Below, piece by piece: positions 17,676 through 26,267 of a stretch of DNA of 64,000 bases. Source of the DNA: Actinomadura sp. WMMA1423 (GTDB lineage Bacteria; Actinomycetota; Actinomycetes; Streptosporangiales; Streptosporangiaceae); NCBI RefSeq assembly GCF_006547145.1, contig NZ_CP041244.1:3968001-4032000 (forward strand), written 5' to 3'. The first letter of the stretch is position 1; every line of letters begins with the position of its first letter. The position numbers and the translations under genes were made by a program. Below the pieces are notes generated by a model. The model did no database searches, was not told the origin of the DNA, and was given only the letters and a program-made list of their open reading frames with translations.

Positions 17676-18650
17676 CTACTTCTCCGGTTGCGGCGGGGCG
17701 GCGTCCAGGCCGGGGACCCGCTCGTGCCCGCCCGCCGCCGGACGCGCGTGGCGGGGGACGTAGCGGAGGGCGGGAGGGGCGGTGACGCGGGCCTTGCCGC
17801 GGTCGCGGAGGCGGTTGCGGCGGGCGCCGTAGGGGGCGACGACGGCGCGGTAGAAGGGCTTGCGGATGAGCGTGGGGACGAGGCGGTAGCCGCCGCGGAC
17901 CATGACGTTGCGCCAGTACTGGGGCTGGGAGATGAAGCCCTCGCGGAGCATCTCGCGCTGGAGCCGCAGTTCCGAGCGCAGGAGGTCGCGGCCGCCGCGG
18001 CGCTCGTAGGCGCCGTCCCCGACGCGGTAGTAGACGAGCGGCTCGGCCACGTTCACCATCCGCGCGCCGCCGGCGATCATGCGGACGAACAGCCAGTAGT
18101 CCTCCATCAGGGGGAGGTCTCCGTAGCCGCCGGCGGCGACCACGGCGCTGCGCCGGTAGACGACCGTCGGGTGGTTGAACGGGTCGTGCAGGCGGGAGTA
18201 GCGGGCGATGTCGGCGGGGTCGCTCGGCGGGGTGCGGCGCCCGACGATGTCGGTGATGTCGGTGCCGAACTCCAGCAGGCCGGCGCCCACGAGGTCGGCG
18301 CCCGCGCGGACCAGGGGGACCTGGGTCTGGAAGCGGTGGGGCATCGAGTAGTCGTCGGCGTCCATGCGGGCGACGATGTCGTGGCGGGCGGCGTGCAGGC
18401 CGGCGTCGAGGGCGAGGCCGAGGCCGCGGTTGCGCTCCAGGCGCACGAAGGTGACCTCGACCGGGCTGGTCGTGACGAGCTCGTGGAGGACGGCGGCGAG
18501 GGCGGGCGGGACGGGGCCGTCCTGGACGAGGACGACCTGGTCGGGGCGGAGCGTCTGGAGCTGGACGGCGCTGCGGAAGGCGTCCCGCACATGCTTTTCA
18601 CGATCACCGCCGTAGACGGTCATCAGCAGGGTGAAGGCTTCAGGCTGCAT
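17676..18650 (-). CDS. Glycosyltransferase family 2 (WcaA-like)
   Basis: 324 residues, cytoplasmic GT-A enzyme. Motifs are FTLLMTVYGGD, VLVQDGPVP, RNRGLGLALDAGLHAA and the nucleotide-sugar/metal motif ARMDADDYSMPHR. A later LMEDYWLFVRMIAGGA corresponds to the acceptor-side ED motif. The C-terminal approximately 60 residues are basic, which suits membrane association. Donor sugar cannot be read from sequence. It lies just downstream of the LCP ligase gene on the same strand (159 bp gap), so a role in assembling the anchored polymer is likely. It converges with the propeller gene, leaving only 46 bp. Confidence 0.87.
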   Translation of the reverse strand: MQPEAFTLLMTVYGGDREKHVRDAFRSAVQLQTLRPDQVVLVQDGPVPPALAAVLHELVTTSPVEVTFVRLERNRGLGLALDAGLHAARHDIVARMDADDYSMPHRFQTQVPLVRAGADLVGAGLLEFGTDITDIVGRRTPPSDPADIARYSRLHDPFNHPTVVYRRSAVVAAGGYGDLPLMEDYWLFVRMIAGGARMVNVAEPLVYYRVGDGAYERRGGRDLLRSELRLQREMLREGFISQPQYWRNVMVRGGYRLVPTLIRKPFYRAVVAPYGARRNRLRDRGKARVTAPPALRYVPRHARPAAGGHERVPGLDAAPPQPEK

Positions 18651-18808
18651 GCGTCCGTTCCGGGGGGAGCGTGGCGGCCGTGGGGCACCGTGCGGGTGCC
18701 GGGGCGGCGGGCCTGGTCGGGGGGTAGGGGGTGCGCCGTCCTAGGTGGGACGTCTCATGGGGGTCTATGGTTTGCGCGGGGCCAAGATACCGGTGGGCGA
18801 CCGCGGCA

Positions 18809-20248
18809 TCAGGTCTGCGCGCAGATATCGCGGTCCGCGCGGATCTCCCCGGCCATCTTCGGAACCGGGTTGATCACCCGCAGCCGGGCCCCCTCCCTGC
18901 CGACGACCAGGTAGACGTAGCCGGGCCTGGCGGAGGCCCACGGGCGCGGCCGGGGGCCGGGCACCGCGATCGCGGTGCGGGCGGCCTGCCCTTCGGCGCC
19001 CGCGCCGTAGAGGATCTGGGTGCGGGCGAAGCGCTTCTTCGCGGTGCCGACCTTCACGATCTGGAAGCCGCGCTCGGCGAGCTGGTCGGCGGTCCGCTGG
19101 GCGAGGCCGCCGGTGCCGGACGCGTTGAAGACGCCGAGCCTGACCTGCGCGGGCGGGACGGGCGGCACCTGGTTCTGCGCGGGCGCGGGCGCCGGCTCCG
19201 GGACCTTGTTGTCCTCCCGGATGGACCGGAACAGCGGCTCGGCGGCGGCCTGGGCGAACTGGACGCGGTTCCGGTCCTGCGGGTACGCCTCCACGGGGAC
19301 GGTGACGAACCGAACCTTCCCGGCGCTCATCCCGCGCAGGGACCCGGCGAGCTTCTGCATGACCGACAGCGACAGCCCCTTGTCGGCCTTGATGGACCTG
19401 GTGGAGGCGGAGAGGAAGTCGTAGGTGCGGCCGGGGTCGGTGAGCATCCCCTTGCCCGTGGCCTTCTTCACGACGGAGGCCATGAACGCCTGCTGCCGCT
19501 TGATCCGGTCGAGGTCGGAGCCGTCGCCGAGGACGTAGCGGGTGCGGACGTAGCCGAGCGCCTGGTCGCCGCGGACGACCTGGCGTCCCGCCCTGAGGTG
19601 CAGCTCGGCCTTGGGGTCGTCGATCCGCCTGGGGACGCAGATCTCCACGCCGCCGAGCGCGTCCACGACCCGCTTGAACCCGGCGAAGTCCACCTCGACG
19701 TAGTGGTCGATGTGGATCTTGGTGAGGGACTCGATCGTCTTCCAGGTGCAGGCCGGGCCCCCGTTGGAGAAGGCCGCATTGATCATCCCGAACTGGGCCG
19801 GGACGGTCGTTCCGTTGCGGCGCTTGCACGGCGGCATCCGCACCATCGAGTCGCGCGGGAAGCTGACCCCGATGGCGCTCTCCCCGCCGGGCGAGATGTG
19901 CAGAAGGATCGTGGTGTCCGAGCGCTGGCCCGCCTCGGTGCCGTAGCGGGCGTTCTCGCCGGCGCGGCTGTCGGAGCCCATCAGCAGGATGTTCAGCGAG
20001 TTGTTCAGCTTGGGCGGGCGGTGGTCGCCGAGCTTGCCGCCGACGTCCTCGCGGTCGATCTGGCCGTCCAGCCGCCGCCAGAACCCGTAGGTGGTGAGGC
20101 TGCCCGCCACGAGCACGGCCGACAGCCCGATCGACACCCAGCCGAGCACGCGCCACAGGCGCCCCCGCACCGGCGGCTCCGGTGGCGGCGGGGCGCTGTC
20201 CGCGTAGTACACGGGAGGAGGCGCGACGGCTCGCTGCATCCGGAACAT
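18809..20248 (-). CDS. LCP-family cell-wall glycopolymer ligase with LytR_C domain
   Basis: 479 residues from ATG 20248 (ATG 20239 also possible; neither has a strong ribosome site). A short Pro-rich cytoplasmic head, one membrane helix (residues about 30-52), then the LytR-CpsA-Psr domain follow: NILLMGSDSR, SDTTILLHISPGG, SFPRDSMV, and the Arg pair in YVRTRYVLGDGSDLDRIKRQQ. Near the C-terminus VRLGVFNASGTGGLAQRTADQL is a LytR_C domain. LCP proteins move polyprenyl-pyrophosphate-linked polymers onto peptidoglycan; in mycobacteria Lcp1 attaches arabinogalactan. Here it would attach the galactan made by the glf-glfT2 operon, an inference from position. Confidence 0.9.
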   Translation of the reverse strand: MFRMQRAVAPPPVYYADSAPPPPEPPVRGRLWRVLGWVSIGLSAVLVAGSLTTYGFWRRLDGQIDREDVGGKLGDHRPPKLNNSLNILLMGSDSRAGENARYGTEAGQRSDTTILLHISPGGESAIGVSFPRDSMVRMPPCKRRNGTTVPAQFGMINAAFSNGGPACTWKTIESLTKIHIDHYVEVDFAGFKRVVDALGGVEICVPRRIDDPKAELHLRAGRQVVRGDQALGYVRTRYVLGDGSDLDRIKRQQAFMASVVKKATGKGMLTDPGRTYDFLSASTRSIKADKGLSLSVMQKLAGSLRGMSAGKVRFVTVPVEAYPQDRNRVQFAQAAAEPLFRSIREDNKVPEPAPAPAQNQVPPVPPAQVRLGVFNASGTGGLAQRTADQLAERGFQIVKVGTAKKRFARTQILYGAGAEGQAARTAIAVPGPRPRPWASARPGYVYLVVGREGARLRVINPVPKMAGEIRADRDICAQT

Positions 20249-20346
20249 TTCAACACAGATTGGACACGCGCCACGGGCGTCACGGGAAAGACCCAGGTGT
20301 CCGACCCATCCCAGGTGGTGACAGGCCACCACATACGGGGCACCGA

Positions 20347-20359
20347 GTAGATGATCTAC
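20347..20359. promoter_or_regulatory. 13-bp palindrome in the LCP/DUF1266 divergent promoter region
   Basis: gtagat-g-atctac is a perfect palindrome 29 bp before the start of the DUF1266 gene and 99 bp from the LCP start. Its place in a 139-bp divergent gap makes an operator plausible, but no regulator family is indicated. Confidence 0.35.
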
Positions 20360-20387
20360 CCGTAACGGATGATGTACGGTCCTGCCC

Positions 20388-21815
20388 ATGGGAGAGGCCG
20401 GTCAGCTCGACGCGCTTGAGCGGGCCGTCGAGGGGACACTCGCCGAGGGGTCGTTCGAGTTCGACGGCGACGAGGCGGTACTCCGCATCGAGGGGTCGCT
20501 CGTCCTCACGACCGGCTGGTTCCTCGGCCTCGGCGCGGGCGGCGTCTCGCTGCTGCTCACCGGCGCCGTCCTGTCCCTGACCGGCCTGCCGGACCAGGCG
20601 CGGTGGGCGCTCGCCCCCGGCGCCGCGCTGCTGGCCCTGGTCGGCGCGTTCGTCCTGCTCCTGCGCTTCACCCCGCTGGCCCGGCTCTGGTCGGACCTGG
20701 AGCTGCGGTTCGCCGAGCAGGCGATGGTGCACCGGCGGACGAGCATCCCGTTCGGCGAGCTGCGCCCCGAGCACCTGGTGTGGAAGAACGGGCGGTTCTT
20801 CCGGCGCCTCTACGTCCGGCACCCGGAGCTGCGCAAGCAGCTCGCCGGGTTCTTCGACAGCGAGGAGCGGCAGGCCGAGGAGTTCCAGCGGCGGCTCTGG
20901 GAGCTGATCTCCACGCCCGACCTGAACGGCGTCCTCACCCACGGCAGCGACCTCACGCCCGTGCAGCGCTGGATCATCGCGGCCGGCGCCCCCTACGGCG
21001 CCGTCAACGGGTTCCGGGTGGACCGGCTCGGCGCCGCGCCCGGCGCGCCCGCCGCGGAAGCCGACCGCCGCGCAGCTCAGGAACTGCTCCAGGACCCCTG
21101 GGGCGCCTACGACCTGGAGCAGCTTCTCGGCGCGGTCAACTGGCTCGTCCAGGACGGGCACCGCGCCGACTTCACCCAGGACGCGCGCCTCGCCGCCCGG
21201 CCCCCCGACGCGCAGCGGGAGTACGAGGCGCTGCTGCGGGAGGTCGACGGCCTCATCGCCGGGGACCGGCTGGAGCCCCCGTTCGTGGAGCGGCTGATCG
21301 AGCTCGTCCGCGTCCGGTACGGGGACGAGGGCGGTTCGTACGCGCGGCTCGTCCCGCCGCTCCTGCGCGACGAGCCCGGCGCGGACGCGAGCGAGGAGGG
21401 CGCCGAGCTCTCCCTGTTCCTCCACCAGCTCTTCAACGACCGCAACCACGCGGCGGAGGAGCTGCACCGGCTGAAGGTCCTCGCCGACCCGGCGCTGCGC
21501 GCCAACGTGGGGCGGTTCCTGATCTGGGACTACGGGCGCGCCCTGATGCTCTACCGGTGGGGCCACATCGTGGGGTGGCTGACCGAGGAGTACTGCTGGG
21601 ACCGGATGCTCCCGCTGGCGCTCGACATCCAGCGGCGGTACACGTCCTGGCGCGACATGGCGACCTGCTACCTGCAGGGACGGCTCCTGTGGTCGGGCGG
21701 CGGCGGCAAGGCGCAGGCCGAGTACGAGCAGCTCATCGAGGAGCTCGCCGCCGATCCGCGCAGCCCGTGGAACCTCGTCCCCTGGGACCTGGACCTCACC
21801 CGCGACTGGCCGTAG
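20388..21815 (+). CDS. DUF1266 domain protein with two membrane helices
   Basis: 475 residues. Two hydrophobic segments near residues 38-58 and 70-90 (FLGLGAGGVSLLLTGAVLSL, APGAALLALVGAFVLLLRF) form a hairpin. A long soluble region ends in the DUF1266 signature, with IWDYGRALMLYRWGHIVGWL, EEYCWDRMLPLALDIQ, SWRDMATCYLQGR and W near residues 375-445. In Enterobacteria this domain occurs in YbeU/YbeR-type proteins of unknown function. Here it is fused to a membrane anchor, which is less usual. It starts 139 bp from the divergent LCP gene. No catalytic residues can be assigned. Confidence 0.75.
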   Translation: MGEAGQLDALERAVEGTLAEGSFEFDGDEAVLRIEGSLVLTTGWFLGLGAGGVSLLLTGAVLSLTGLPDQARWALAPGAALLALVGAFVLLLRFTPLARLWSDLELRFAEQAMVHRRTSIPFGELRPEHLVWKNGRFFRRLYVRHPELRKQLAGFFDSEERQAEEFQRRLWELISTPDLNGVLTHGSDLTPVQRWIIAAGAPYGAVNGFRVDRLGAAPGAPAAEADRRAAQELLQDPWGAYDLEQLLGAVNWLVQDGHRADFTQDARLAARPPDAQREYEALLREVDGLIAGDRLEPPFVERLIELVRVRYGDEGGSYARLVPPLLRDEPGADASEEGAELSLFLHQLFNDRNHAAEELHRLKVLADPALRANVGRFLIWDYGRALMLYRWGHIVGWLTEEYCWDRMLPLALDIQRRYTSWRDMATCYLQGRLLWSGGGGKAQAEYEQLIEELAADPRSPWNLVPWDLDLTRDWP

Positions 21816-22009
21816 TCCGGGACGCGCCGCCGGGCGCAACGGCCGCGGCCGTGTGATCTATCTCTCATCCTCTCGGAGCCCCTGCCGCGGAACGGATAGA
21901 TCGGTCCGGTCATCTGTATATGGGAAATCTGCCATCAAATCACGATTCACCTCCCGTAGTCTGACCCGACCTCAGTCGGCACCCCGCACGTGAACCGCCC
22001 GGAGCGACC

Positions 22010-22831
22010 ATGAACCCCCCACCTTGGCCCGGCCAGCAGCCCGGTCGGCCGGGATTCCCGCCGCCTGCCGCACCCGCCGGCCCCCCGCCGATGCCCGGCG
22101 GCCCCGGCTTCCCGCCCCCTTACCCGCCCCCGCGGCGCGGTGGCGCCAGCACGCTCGTGTGGCTGCTCCTCGTCGGCGCCGTGCTGGTCGTGGCCATCGT
22201 CGGCACGGTCGCCGTCCTCGCCTTCGGCGGCGATGACGACGACCCGGCCCGGACGATCTCGATGCCGACCACGACGCACCTCCCCACGCTCGAGTCCACG
22301 ACGGAGCCGACGACCGAGCCCTCCCCCACCCTGTCCACCGGCGGGGCGGTCGACCCGTCCGGCGTCCTGAAGCGGACGATCACGACGGCGAAGGGCAACG
22401 TGTTCACGCAGGCGGGGACCCGCACCGAGTCGTGCACCACCCGCGCGAACTCCGTGCTGCTGCCGGCGCTGCGCCGGCACCCGTGCGTCGGGAGCATGTA
22501 CTCGGCGGTCTACGCCGACCCGTCCAAAAAGATCATCACGGCGGTCTCGATCCTGAAGTTCGCCACCTCCTCGGACGCGACCCTGGTCAAGGGCTACACG
22601 AACCAGGAGGGCTGGCCGAAGCTGCTGACCCCCTCGGACGCCAGCGGGCTGCCGCAGCCGAAGGCCGACCCCGCGTACTGGACGCGGACCTGGGCGCAGG
22701 GGTCCACGGTCATCTACGCCCAGTCGTACTGGTCCAGCGGCGGCGCGACCGGCGGCCGCACGGGCAGCGTCTTCGCGACCGCCGGGGAGCTCGGCGTCGA
22801 GGTCACCAACACGCTGCTCTGGAGCAACTGA
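22010..22831 (+). CDS. Proline-rich single-pass membrane protein of unknown function
   Basis: 273 residues. It has a Pro/Gly-rich cytoplasmic head (residues 1-45), one membrane helix (STLVWLLLVGAVLVVAIVGTVAVLAF), a Thr/Pro stalk and an extracellular domain of about 170 residues. That domain has two Cys (TESCTTRAN and RHPCVGSMY) that could form a disulfide. This head-helix-stalk design is common in actinomycete surface proteins, and the external domain resembles none I can name. It stands alone, with 194 bp before it and 223 bp after. Coding is supported by length, third-position GC and topology. Confidence 0.65.
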   Translation: MNPPPWPGQQPGRPGFPPPAAPAGPPPMPGGPGFPPPYPPPRRGGASTLVWLLLVGAVLVVAIVGTVAVLAFGGDDDDPARTISMPTTTHLPTLESTTEPTTEPSPTLSTGGAVDPSGVLKRTITTAKGNVFTQAGTRTESCTTRANSVLLPALRRHPCVGSMYSAVYADPSKKIITAVSILKFATSSDATLVKGYTNQEGWPKLLTPSDASGLPQPKADPAYWTRTWAQGSTVIYAQSYWSSGGATGGRTGSVFATAGELGVEVTNTLLWSN

Positions 22832-23054
22832 GCCCGGGCCGGGCGGCTCGCCGCCCGGCCCTCGAAACGGCTTGACCCGGGGCCCGGACGGCGGACGGTC
22901 TCCGGTGACACCCGGCGGCGTCCGGGCGGTGCACCGCGATCACGGACAGTCCGGAGCAGGTTGTGAAAGCGCTGAAATCCCGATGAACGATCAATCCCTG
23001 TGATCGTGCGCGGTCGCGGGCTCCCGCAAGCTCCCGACGAACAGAGGGATGCCT

Positions 23055-23456
23055 GTGCGCGCTGAATGGCAGGCGCATATCGACGAACTCCTGCAGACGT
23101 ACCAGGAGAAGCGCCGGCAGATCCAGGGCATGCAGTCCAGGCTGGAGGCGATCGAGGCCGAGGCGGAGGCCGCCGACGGCATGGTGAAGGTGAGGGTCGA
23201 CCGGCAGGGCCGGCTGACCTCCCTCGAACTCGACCCGCGCGTGCGGAGCGAACTGGGCTCCGCCGAGCTCGCCGAAGCGATCATGAACGCGTCCCGGGAC
23301 GCGCAGGCGCAGGTCGCCGATCAGATGCGCGCGGCGATGCGGGGGCTCGCGCCCGAAGGCGCGGCCGAGGGCGGCGTCGACTTCGGCAAGCTGCTGCTGG
23401 AGCGGCCGGACGACTTCGACGCGATCCGCGAGCACCTCGGAATCCCGCCGCGATGA
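23055..23456 (+). CDS. YbaB/EbfC-family nucleoid-associated protein
   Basis: 133 residues from GTG 23055, picked because AGAGGG lies six bases upstream; ATG 23049 is too close to it. The pattern is that of YbaB/EbfC. An N-terminal helix (LLQTYQEKRRQIQGMQSRLEA) leads into the short strand region GMVKVRVDRQGRLTSLELDP and then a helix (LAEAIMNASRDAQAQVADQM). The family forms dimers that bind DNA. It is not beside dnaX/recR, the usual context of the main ybaB gene, so it is probably a paralogue of the kind associated with WXG/secretion or specialised loci. Role unknown. Confidence 0.8.
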   Translation: MRAEWQAHIDELLQTYQEKRRQIQGMQSRLEAIEAEAEAADGMVKVRVDRQGRLTSLELDPRVRSELGSAELAEAIMNASRDAQAQVADQMRAAMRGLAPEGAAEGGVDFGKLLLERPDDFDAIREHLGIPPR

Positions 23457-23474
23457 GCCACGAGTGGCCACGGG

Positions 23475-23505
23475 TTGACTTCAAGTCGGCTTGAAGTCGC
23501 AGCAT
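23475..23505 (+). promoter_or_regulatory. MerR-like operator/promoter of the methyltransferase gene
   Basis: A perfect 9-4-9 dyad, gacttcaag-tcgg-cttgaagtc (23477-23498), overlaps a TTGACT -35 hexamer at 23475. With the long 19-bp spacing typical of MerR/SoxR-type promoters, the -10 would be cagcat at 23500, and transcription would begin close to ATG 23513. The dyad is seen directly; the regulator family is inferred. Confidence 0.5.
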
Positions 23506-23512
23506 GGGCGCC

Positions 23513-24268
23513 ATGCCCACGCCGATCGACGAACTCGTCGCCCTCCTCGACGCCCACGACGTGAAGCCGGATGCCACCCGGCTGCGCGCCCGCACCTACG
23601 AGCTGCTCGCCATCACTCCGGACGCGGTGATGGCGGACGTCGGCTGCGGCACCGGGCGCGCGGTAGCCGAGATGGCCGCGCTCGGTGCGCACGCCATCGG
23701 CGTCGACCTGAACGAGAGAATGCTCGCGACGGCCCACGACCGCTTCGCAGAAGGCGACTTCCGGTTGGGCGACGCCGCGGCGCTGCCGTTCCGGGACGGC
23801 GAACTGCGCGGTTACCGGGCCGACAAGGTCCTTCACGCCCTGCCCGAACCCGAGCGGGCCGTCGCCGAGGCGTGGCGCGTCCTGGCCCCTGGCGGGCGCG
23901 CCGTGCTGTGCGGCCAGGACTGGGACACGTTCGTCGTGGATTCGGCCCACCCTGAACTCACCCGGGCCATCGTGCACGCCCGCGCCGACCGGGTGGCGAC
24001 CCCGCGGGCCGCCCGCCGGTACCGCAACCTGCTGCTGGGCGCCGGTTTCCGCGACGCCGCCGTCGAGGTGCACACCACCGTGCTCACCGGCGCGGACGCG
24101 CTGCCCGTGCTGGCCAAACTCGTCGAGGCGTGCCGTGCGGGCGGCGACGTCACCGACGCGGAGGCCGGCGCGTGGCTGGCCGACCAGCGGGAGCGCGCAG
24201 CGGACGACCGGGCGTTCCTGGCCTTCCCGATCTTCATCGCGTCCGCGACGAGACCGCCTTCCCCTTAG
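23513..24268 (+). CDS. Class I SAM-dependent methyltransferase
   Basis: 251 residues from ATG 23513; ATG 23504 is also open. Neither has a ribosome site, and the promoter spacing suggests a leaderless message starting at 23513. Motif I is VMADVGCGTGRAVAEM, the acidic residue binding the ribose is in AIGVDLNERML, and motif II/III is GDAAALPFRDGEL, giving a UbiE/Methyltransf_11-type fold. The substrate is not evident. A sharp dyad lies directly upstream, so it is probably ligand-induced. It ends convergently with the sulfur operon, with a strong hairpin between. Confidence 0.82.
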   Translation: MPTPIDELVALLDAHDVKPDATRLRARTYELLAITPDAVMADVGCGTGRAVAEMAALGAHAIGVDLNERMLATAHDRFAEGDFRLGDAAALPFRDGELRGYRADKVLHALPEPERAVAEAWRVLAPGGRAVLCGQDWDTFVVDSAHPELTRAIVHARADRVATPRAARRYRNLLLGAGFRDAAVEVHTTVLTGADALPVLAKLVEACRAGGDVTDAEAGAWLADQRERAADDRAFLAFPIFIASATRPPSP

Positions 24269-24360
24269 CCGACCGCCACCGGGCCCCGTCTTTCCTGATG
24301 TGCGCCAACCGCGAGCAGCGGCGAACGCGCGGACGGACCGGACTTCGCGCCCGATCGCGA

Positions 24361-24398
24361 CGAACCCCGCCGTCCCGATGGGGGGACGGCGGGGTTCG
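24361..24398. terminator. Bidirectional terminator hairpin
   Basis: Perfect 16-bp stem, cgaaccccgccgtccc paired with gggacggcggggttcg around a 6-nt loop. It lies between the converging methyltransferase and DUF1416 genes. No U-tract is present on either side, as is common in high-GC actinomycetes. Confidence 0.7.
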
Positions 24399-24441
24399 CG
24401 GACCCGGGCGCGGATCGCGGGCGCCGGTCAGATGGTGACCT

Positions 24442-24483
24442 CAGATCACCACGATCAGATCACCACGGTCAGATCACCACGGT
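24442..24483. repeat. 14-bp tandem repeat downstream of DUF1416
   Basis: Three copies of cagatcaccacggt (one with a for g) end at the stop codon of the DUF1416 gene; partial units extend to either side. Confidence 0.8.
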
Positions 24484-24791
24484 CAGATCGTCACCTCGAG
24501 GCCGGCGACCTCGCCGGTCTTCGCGGTGACGGAGGTGTCGACGCTCACGCCGCCGGCCGCCAGGACGCGGACCGTCCAGTCGCCGTCGGCGGCGAAGAAC
24601 CGGAACACGCCCTCCTCGCCCGTCACCACCTCGGCGGTGAACTCGCCGGACGAGTCGAGCAGGCGGGCGTAGGCGCTCGACACCGGGGCGCCGTCACGGG
24701 TGACGGTCCCCTGGATGACGGCCTCGTTGGTCAGGTCGACGGTCGCCGGAAGGTGCGCCGTCTGCTCGGGCGCTGCGCAGCCCTGGGTCAT
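24483..24791 (-). CDS. DUF1416 protein (SseC-like)
   Basis: 102 residues; a single beta-sandwich of transthyretin or Cna-B-like type (VIQGTVTRDGAPVSSAYARLL, FRFFAADGDWTVRVL). It corresponds to M. tuberculosis SseC1/SseC2, which always follow the CysA2/CysA3 sulfurtransferase, as here (28 bp gap). The initial MTQGCAAPEQ carries one Cys conserved in the family. Biochemical role is not established; linkage says it works with thiosulfate or sulfide handling. It is the last gene of the leftward sulfur operon and is followed by a repeat and a strong hairpin. Confidence 0.85.
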   Translation of the reverse strand: MTQGCAAPEQTAHLPATVDLTNEAVIQGTVTRDGAPVSSAYARLLDSSGEFTAEVVTGEEGVFRFFAADGDWTVRVLAAGGVSVDTSVTAKTGEVAGLEVTI

Positions 24792-24819
24792 GGTTCCTCC
24801 AAGTGTGGTGCCGCGGGAC

Positions 24820-25659
24820 TTACTTGCCTGCGCCGAGCTCGATCGGCACGCCGACGAGCGAGCCGTACTCGGTCCACGAGCCGTCGTAGTTCTTCACGTT
24901 CTCCAGGCCCAGCAGCTCGCGCAGCGCGAACCACGTGTGCGAGGAGCGCTCACCGATGCGGCAGTAGGCGATGGTGTCCTTGCCGAGGTCGACGCCGGCC
25001 TCGGTGTAGAGGGCGCGGAGCTCCTCGTCGGACTTGAAGGTGCCGTCGTCGTTGGCCGCCTTCGACCACGGGATGTTGGCCGCGGTCGGCACGTGGCCGG
25101 CGCGCTGCGACTGCTCCTGCGGCAGGTGCGCCGGGGCGAGCAGCTTGCCGCTGAACTCGTCCGGCGAGCGGACGTCGATGAGGTTCTGCTTGCCGATCGC
25201 GTCCACGACCTCGTCGCGGAAGGCGCGGATGGCGAGGTCCTGGTCCTTGGCCTTGTACTCGGTCGCGGGACGGGTCGGGACGTCGGTGACCAGCTCGCGG
25301 GAGTCCAGCTCCCACTTCTTGCGGCCGCCGTCGAGCAGCTTCACCTTGTCGTGGCCGTACAGCTTGAAGTACCAGTACGCGTACGCGGCGAACCAGTTGT
25401 TGTTCCCGCCGTACAGGATCACGAGGTCGTCGTTCGCGATGCCCTTGCCCGACAGCAGCTGCTCGAAGCCGGTCTTGTCCACGAAGTCGCGGCGGACCGG
25501 GTCCTGCAGCTCGGTCTTCCAGTCGATCTTCACGGCGCCACGGATGTGGCCCTTGTCGTAGGCGGACACGTCCTCGTCGACCTCGACGAGCACGAGCCCG
25601 GGGTCGTCGAGGTGGGCCTCGACCCAGTCGGTGTCGACCAGGACGTCTGAGCGGCTCAT
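24820..25659 (-). CDS. cysA2: Thiosulfate sulfurtransferase (two-domain rhodanese, CysA2 type)
   Basis: 279 residues, normal length. The N-terminal rhodanese domain is inactive, while the C-terminal domain has the active-site loop CRIGERS with persulfide Cys233. The loop sequence, LVEVDEDVSAYDKGHI and NNWFAAYAYWYFKLYGH match actinobacterial CysA2/SseA enzymes, which move sulfane sulfur from thiosulfate to thiol acceptors. Its ATG overlaps the DUF4395 stop (ATGA) and DUF1416 follows. This is the same order as Rv0815c-Rv0814c. The Cys-containing leader peptide upstream suggests cysteine-responsive control of the operon. Confidence 0.93.
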   Translation of the reverse strand: MSRSDVLVDTDWVEAHLDDPGLVLVEVDEDVSAYDKGHIRGAVKIDWKTELQDPVRRDFVDKTGFEQLLSGKGIANDDLVILYGGNNNWFAAYAYWYFKLYGHDKVKLLDGGRKKWELDSRELVTDVPTRPATEYKAKDQDLAIRAFRDEVVDAIGKQNLIDVRSPDEFSGKLLAPAHLPQEQSQRAGHVPTAANIPWSKAANDDGTFKSDEELRALYTEAGVDLGKDTIAYCRIGERSSHTWFALRELLGLENVKNYDGSWTEYGSLVGVPIELGAGK

Positions 25660-26093
25660 GCGGGAACCTTCCCTTCGGAGCGGACTTTCTCGGTGATGCG
25701 GCGGATGAGCAGATACATCTCGCAGCCGAGGCAGAACCCGAACGCCGCGTTCAGGAACGCCGCCGCCAGCGCGAGGGCGGTGGCACCGATGCCGAGCCAG
25801 GAGGTCCCCGCCGCGTACCCGGCCGTGCCCACGAGGGAGAAGGCGAGCCCGACACCCTGCGCGAAGCGGGGCGCGGCCTCGTCCTCCAGTTCTCTGGGGG
25901 GAGCGAGCCGGGGACGGATGAGCACTTTGAACACCAGTCCGTACGGGGCGTACCGGAGGCCGAGGAAGGTCGCGATGGCGAACACGACGGCCTGAGCGGC
26001 GAGCAGTGCCCAGCTTCCGGTCACCAGGACGACGATCAGGACGGCCGTTGTGACGGACGCGCCGAAGCGCTGCCCACGCGGATCAACCTGCAT
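25656..26093 (-). CDS. DUF4395 integral membrane protein
   Basis: 145 residues with four predicted helices and a conserved CxxC-like FGFCLGCEMYLLIRR near the C-terminus, characteristic of DUF4395. The family is found next to thioredoxin and rhodanese genes in many actinobacteria and may pass reducing equivalents or sulfur across the membrane, but no activity is proven. Ribosome site AGGAG lies seven bases before ATG 26093. It opens the coding part of the operon right behind the leader peptide and overlaps cysA2. Confidence 0.82.
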   Translation of the reverse strand: MQVDPRGQRFGASVTTAVLIVVLVTGSWALLAAQAVVFAIATFLGLRYAPYGLVFKVLIRPRLAPPRELEDEAAPRFAQGVGLAFSLVGTAGYAAGTSWLGIGATALALAAAFLNAAFGFCLGCEMYLLIRRITEKVRSEGKVPA

Positions 26094-26173
26094 CGGGGTG
26101 CTCCTGGCGGAGTGGAAGCGTGCGTACGAGCTAGAAGACGAAGATTTGCTCGGGGGCGGAAGGGCTCGATGCC

Positions 26174-26239
26174 TCAGGCCATGCGACAGAGCGAGGCGGC
26201 CACGCGGCAGAAGTCGACCGCGCGGCGCTTCGTGAGCAT
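26174..26239 (-). CDS. Cys-containing actinobacterial leader peptide upstream of sulfur operon
   Basis: 21 residues, beginning MLTKRRAVDF and continuing CRVAASLCRMA. The Arg-rich start, DxxRVA core and CR near the end are those of the short peptides annotated as putative leader peptides upstream of sulfur genes in many actinomycetes. It lies 80 bp before the DUF4395 start with no gene between. By analogy with the cysteine-codon uORFs of mycobacteria, stalling at its two Cys codons when cysteinyl-tRNA is low could control the operon. A defined terminator/anti-terminator pair is not obvious downstream, so the control could be translational. Ribosome site is weak (GAG four bases before ATG). Confidence 0.75.
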   Translation of the reverse strand: MLTKRRAVDFCRVAASLCRMA

Positions 26240-26267
26240 CTGCTCTGTCCAGTAACGCACGGACACG

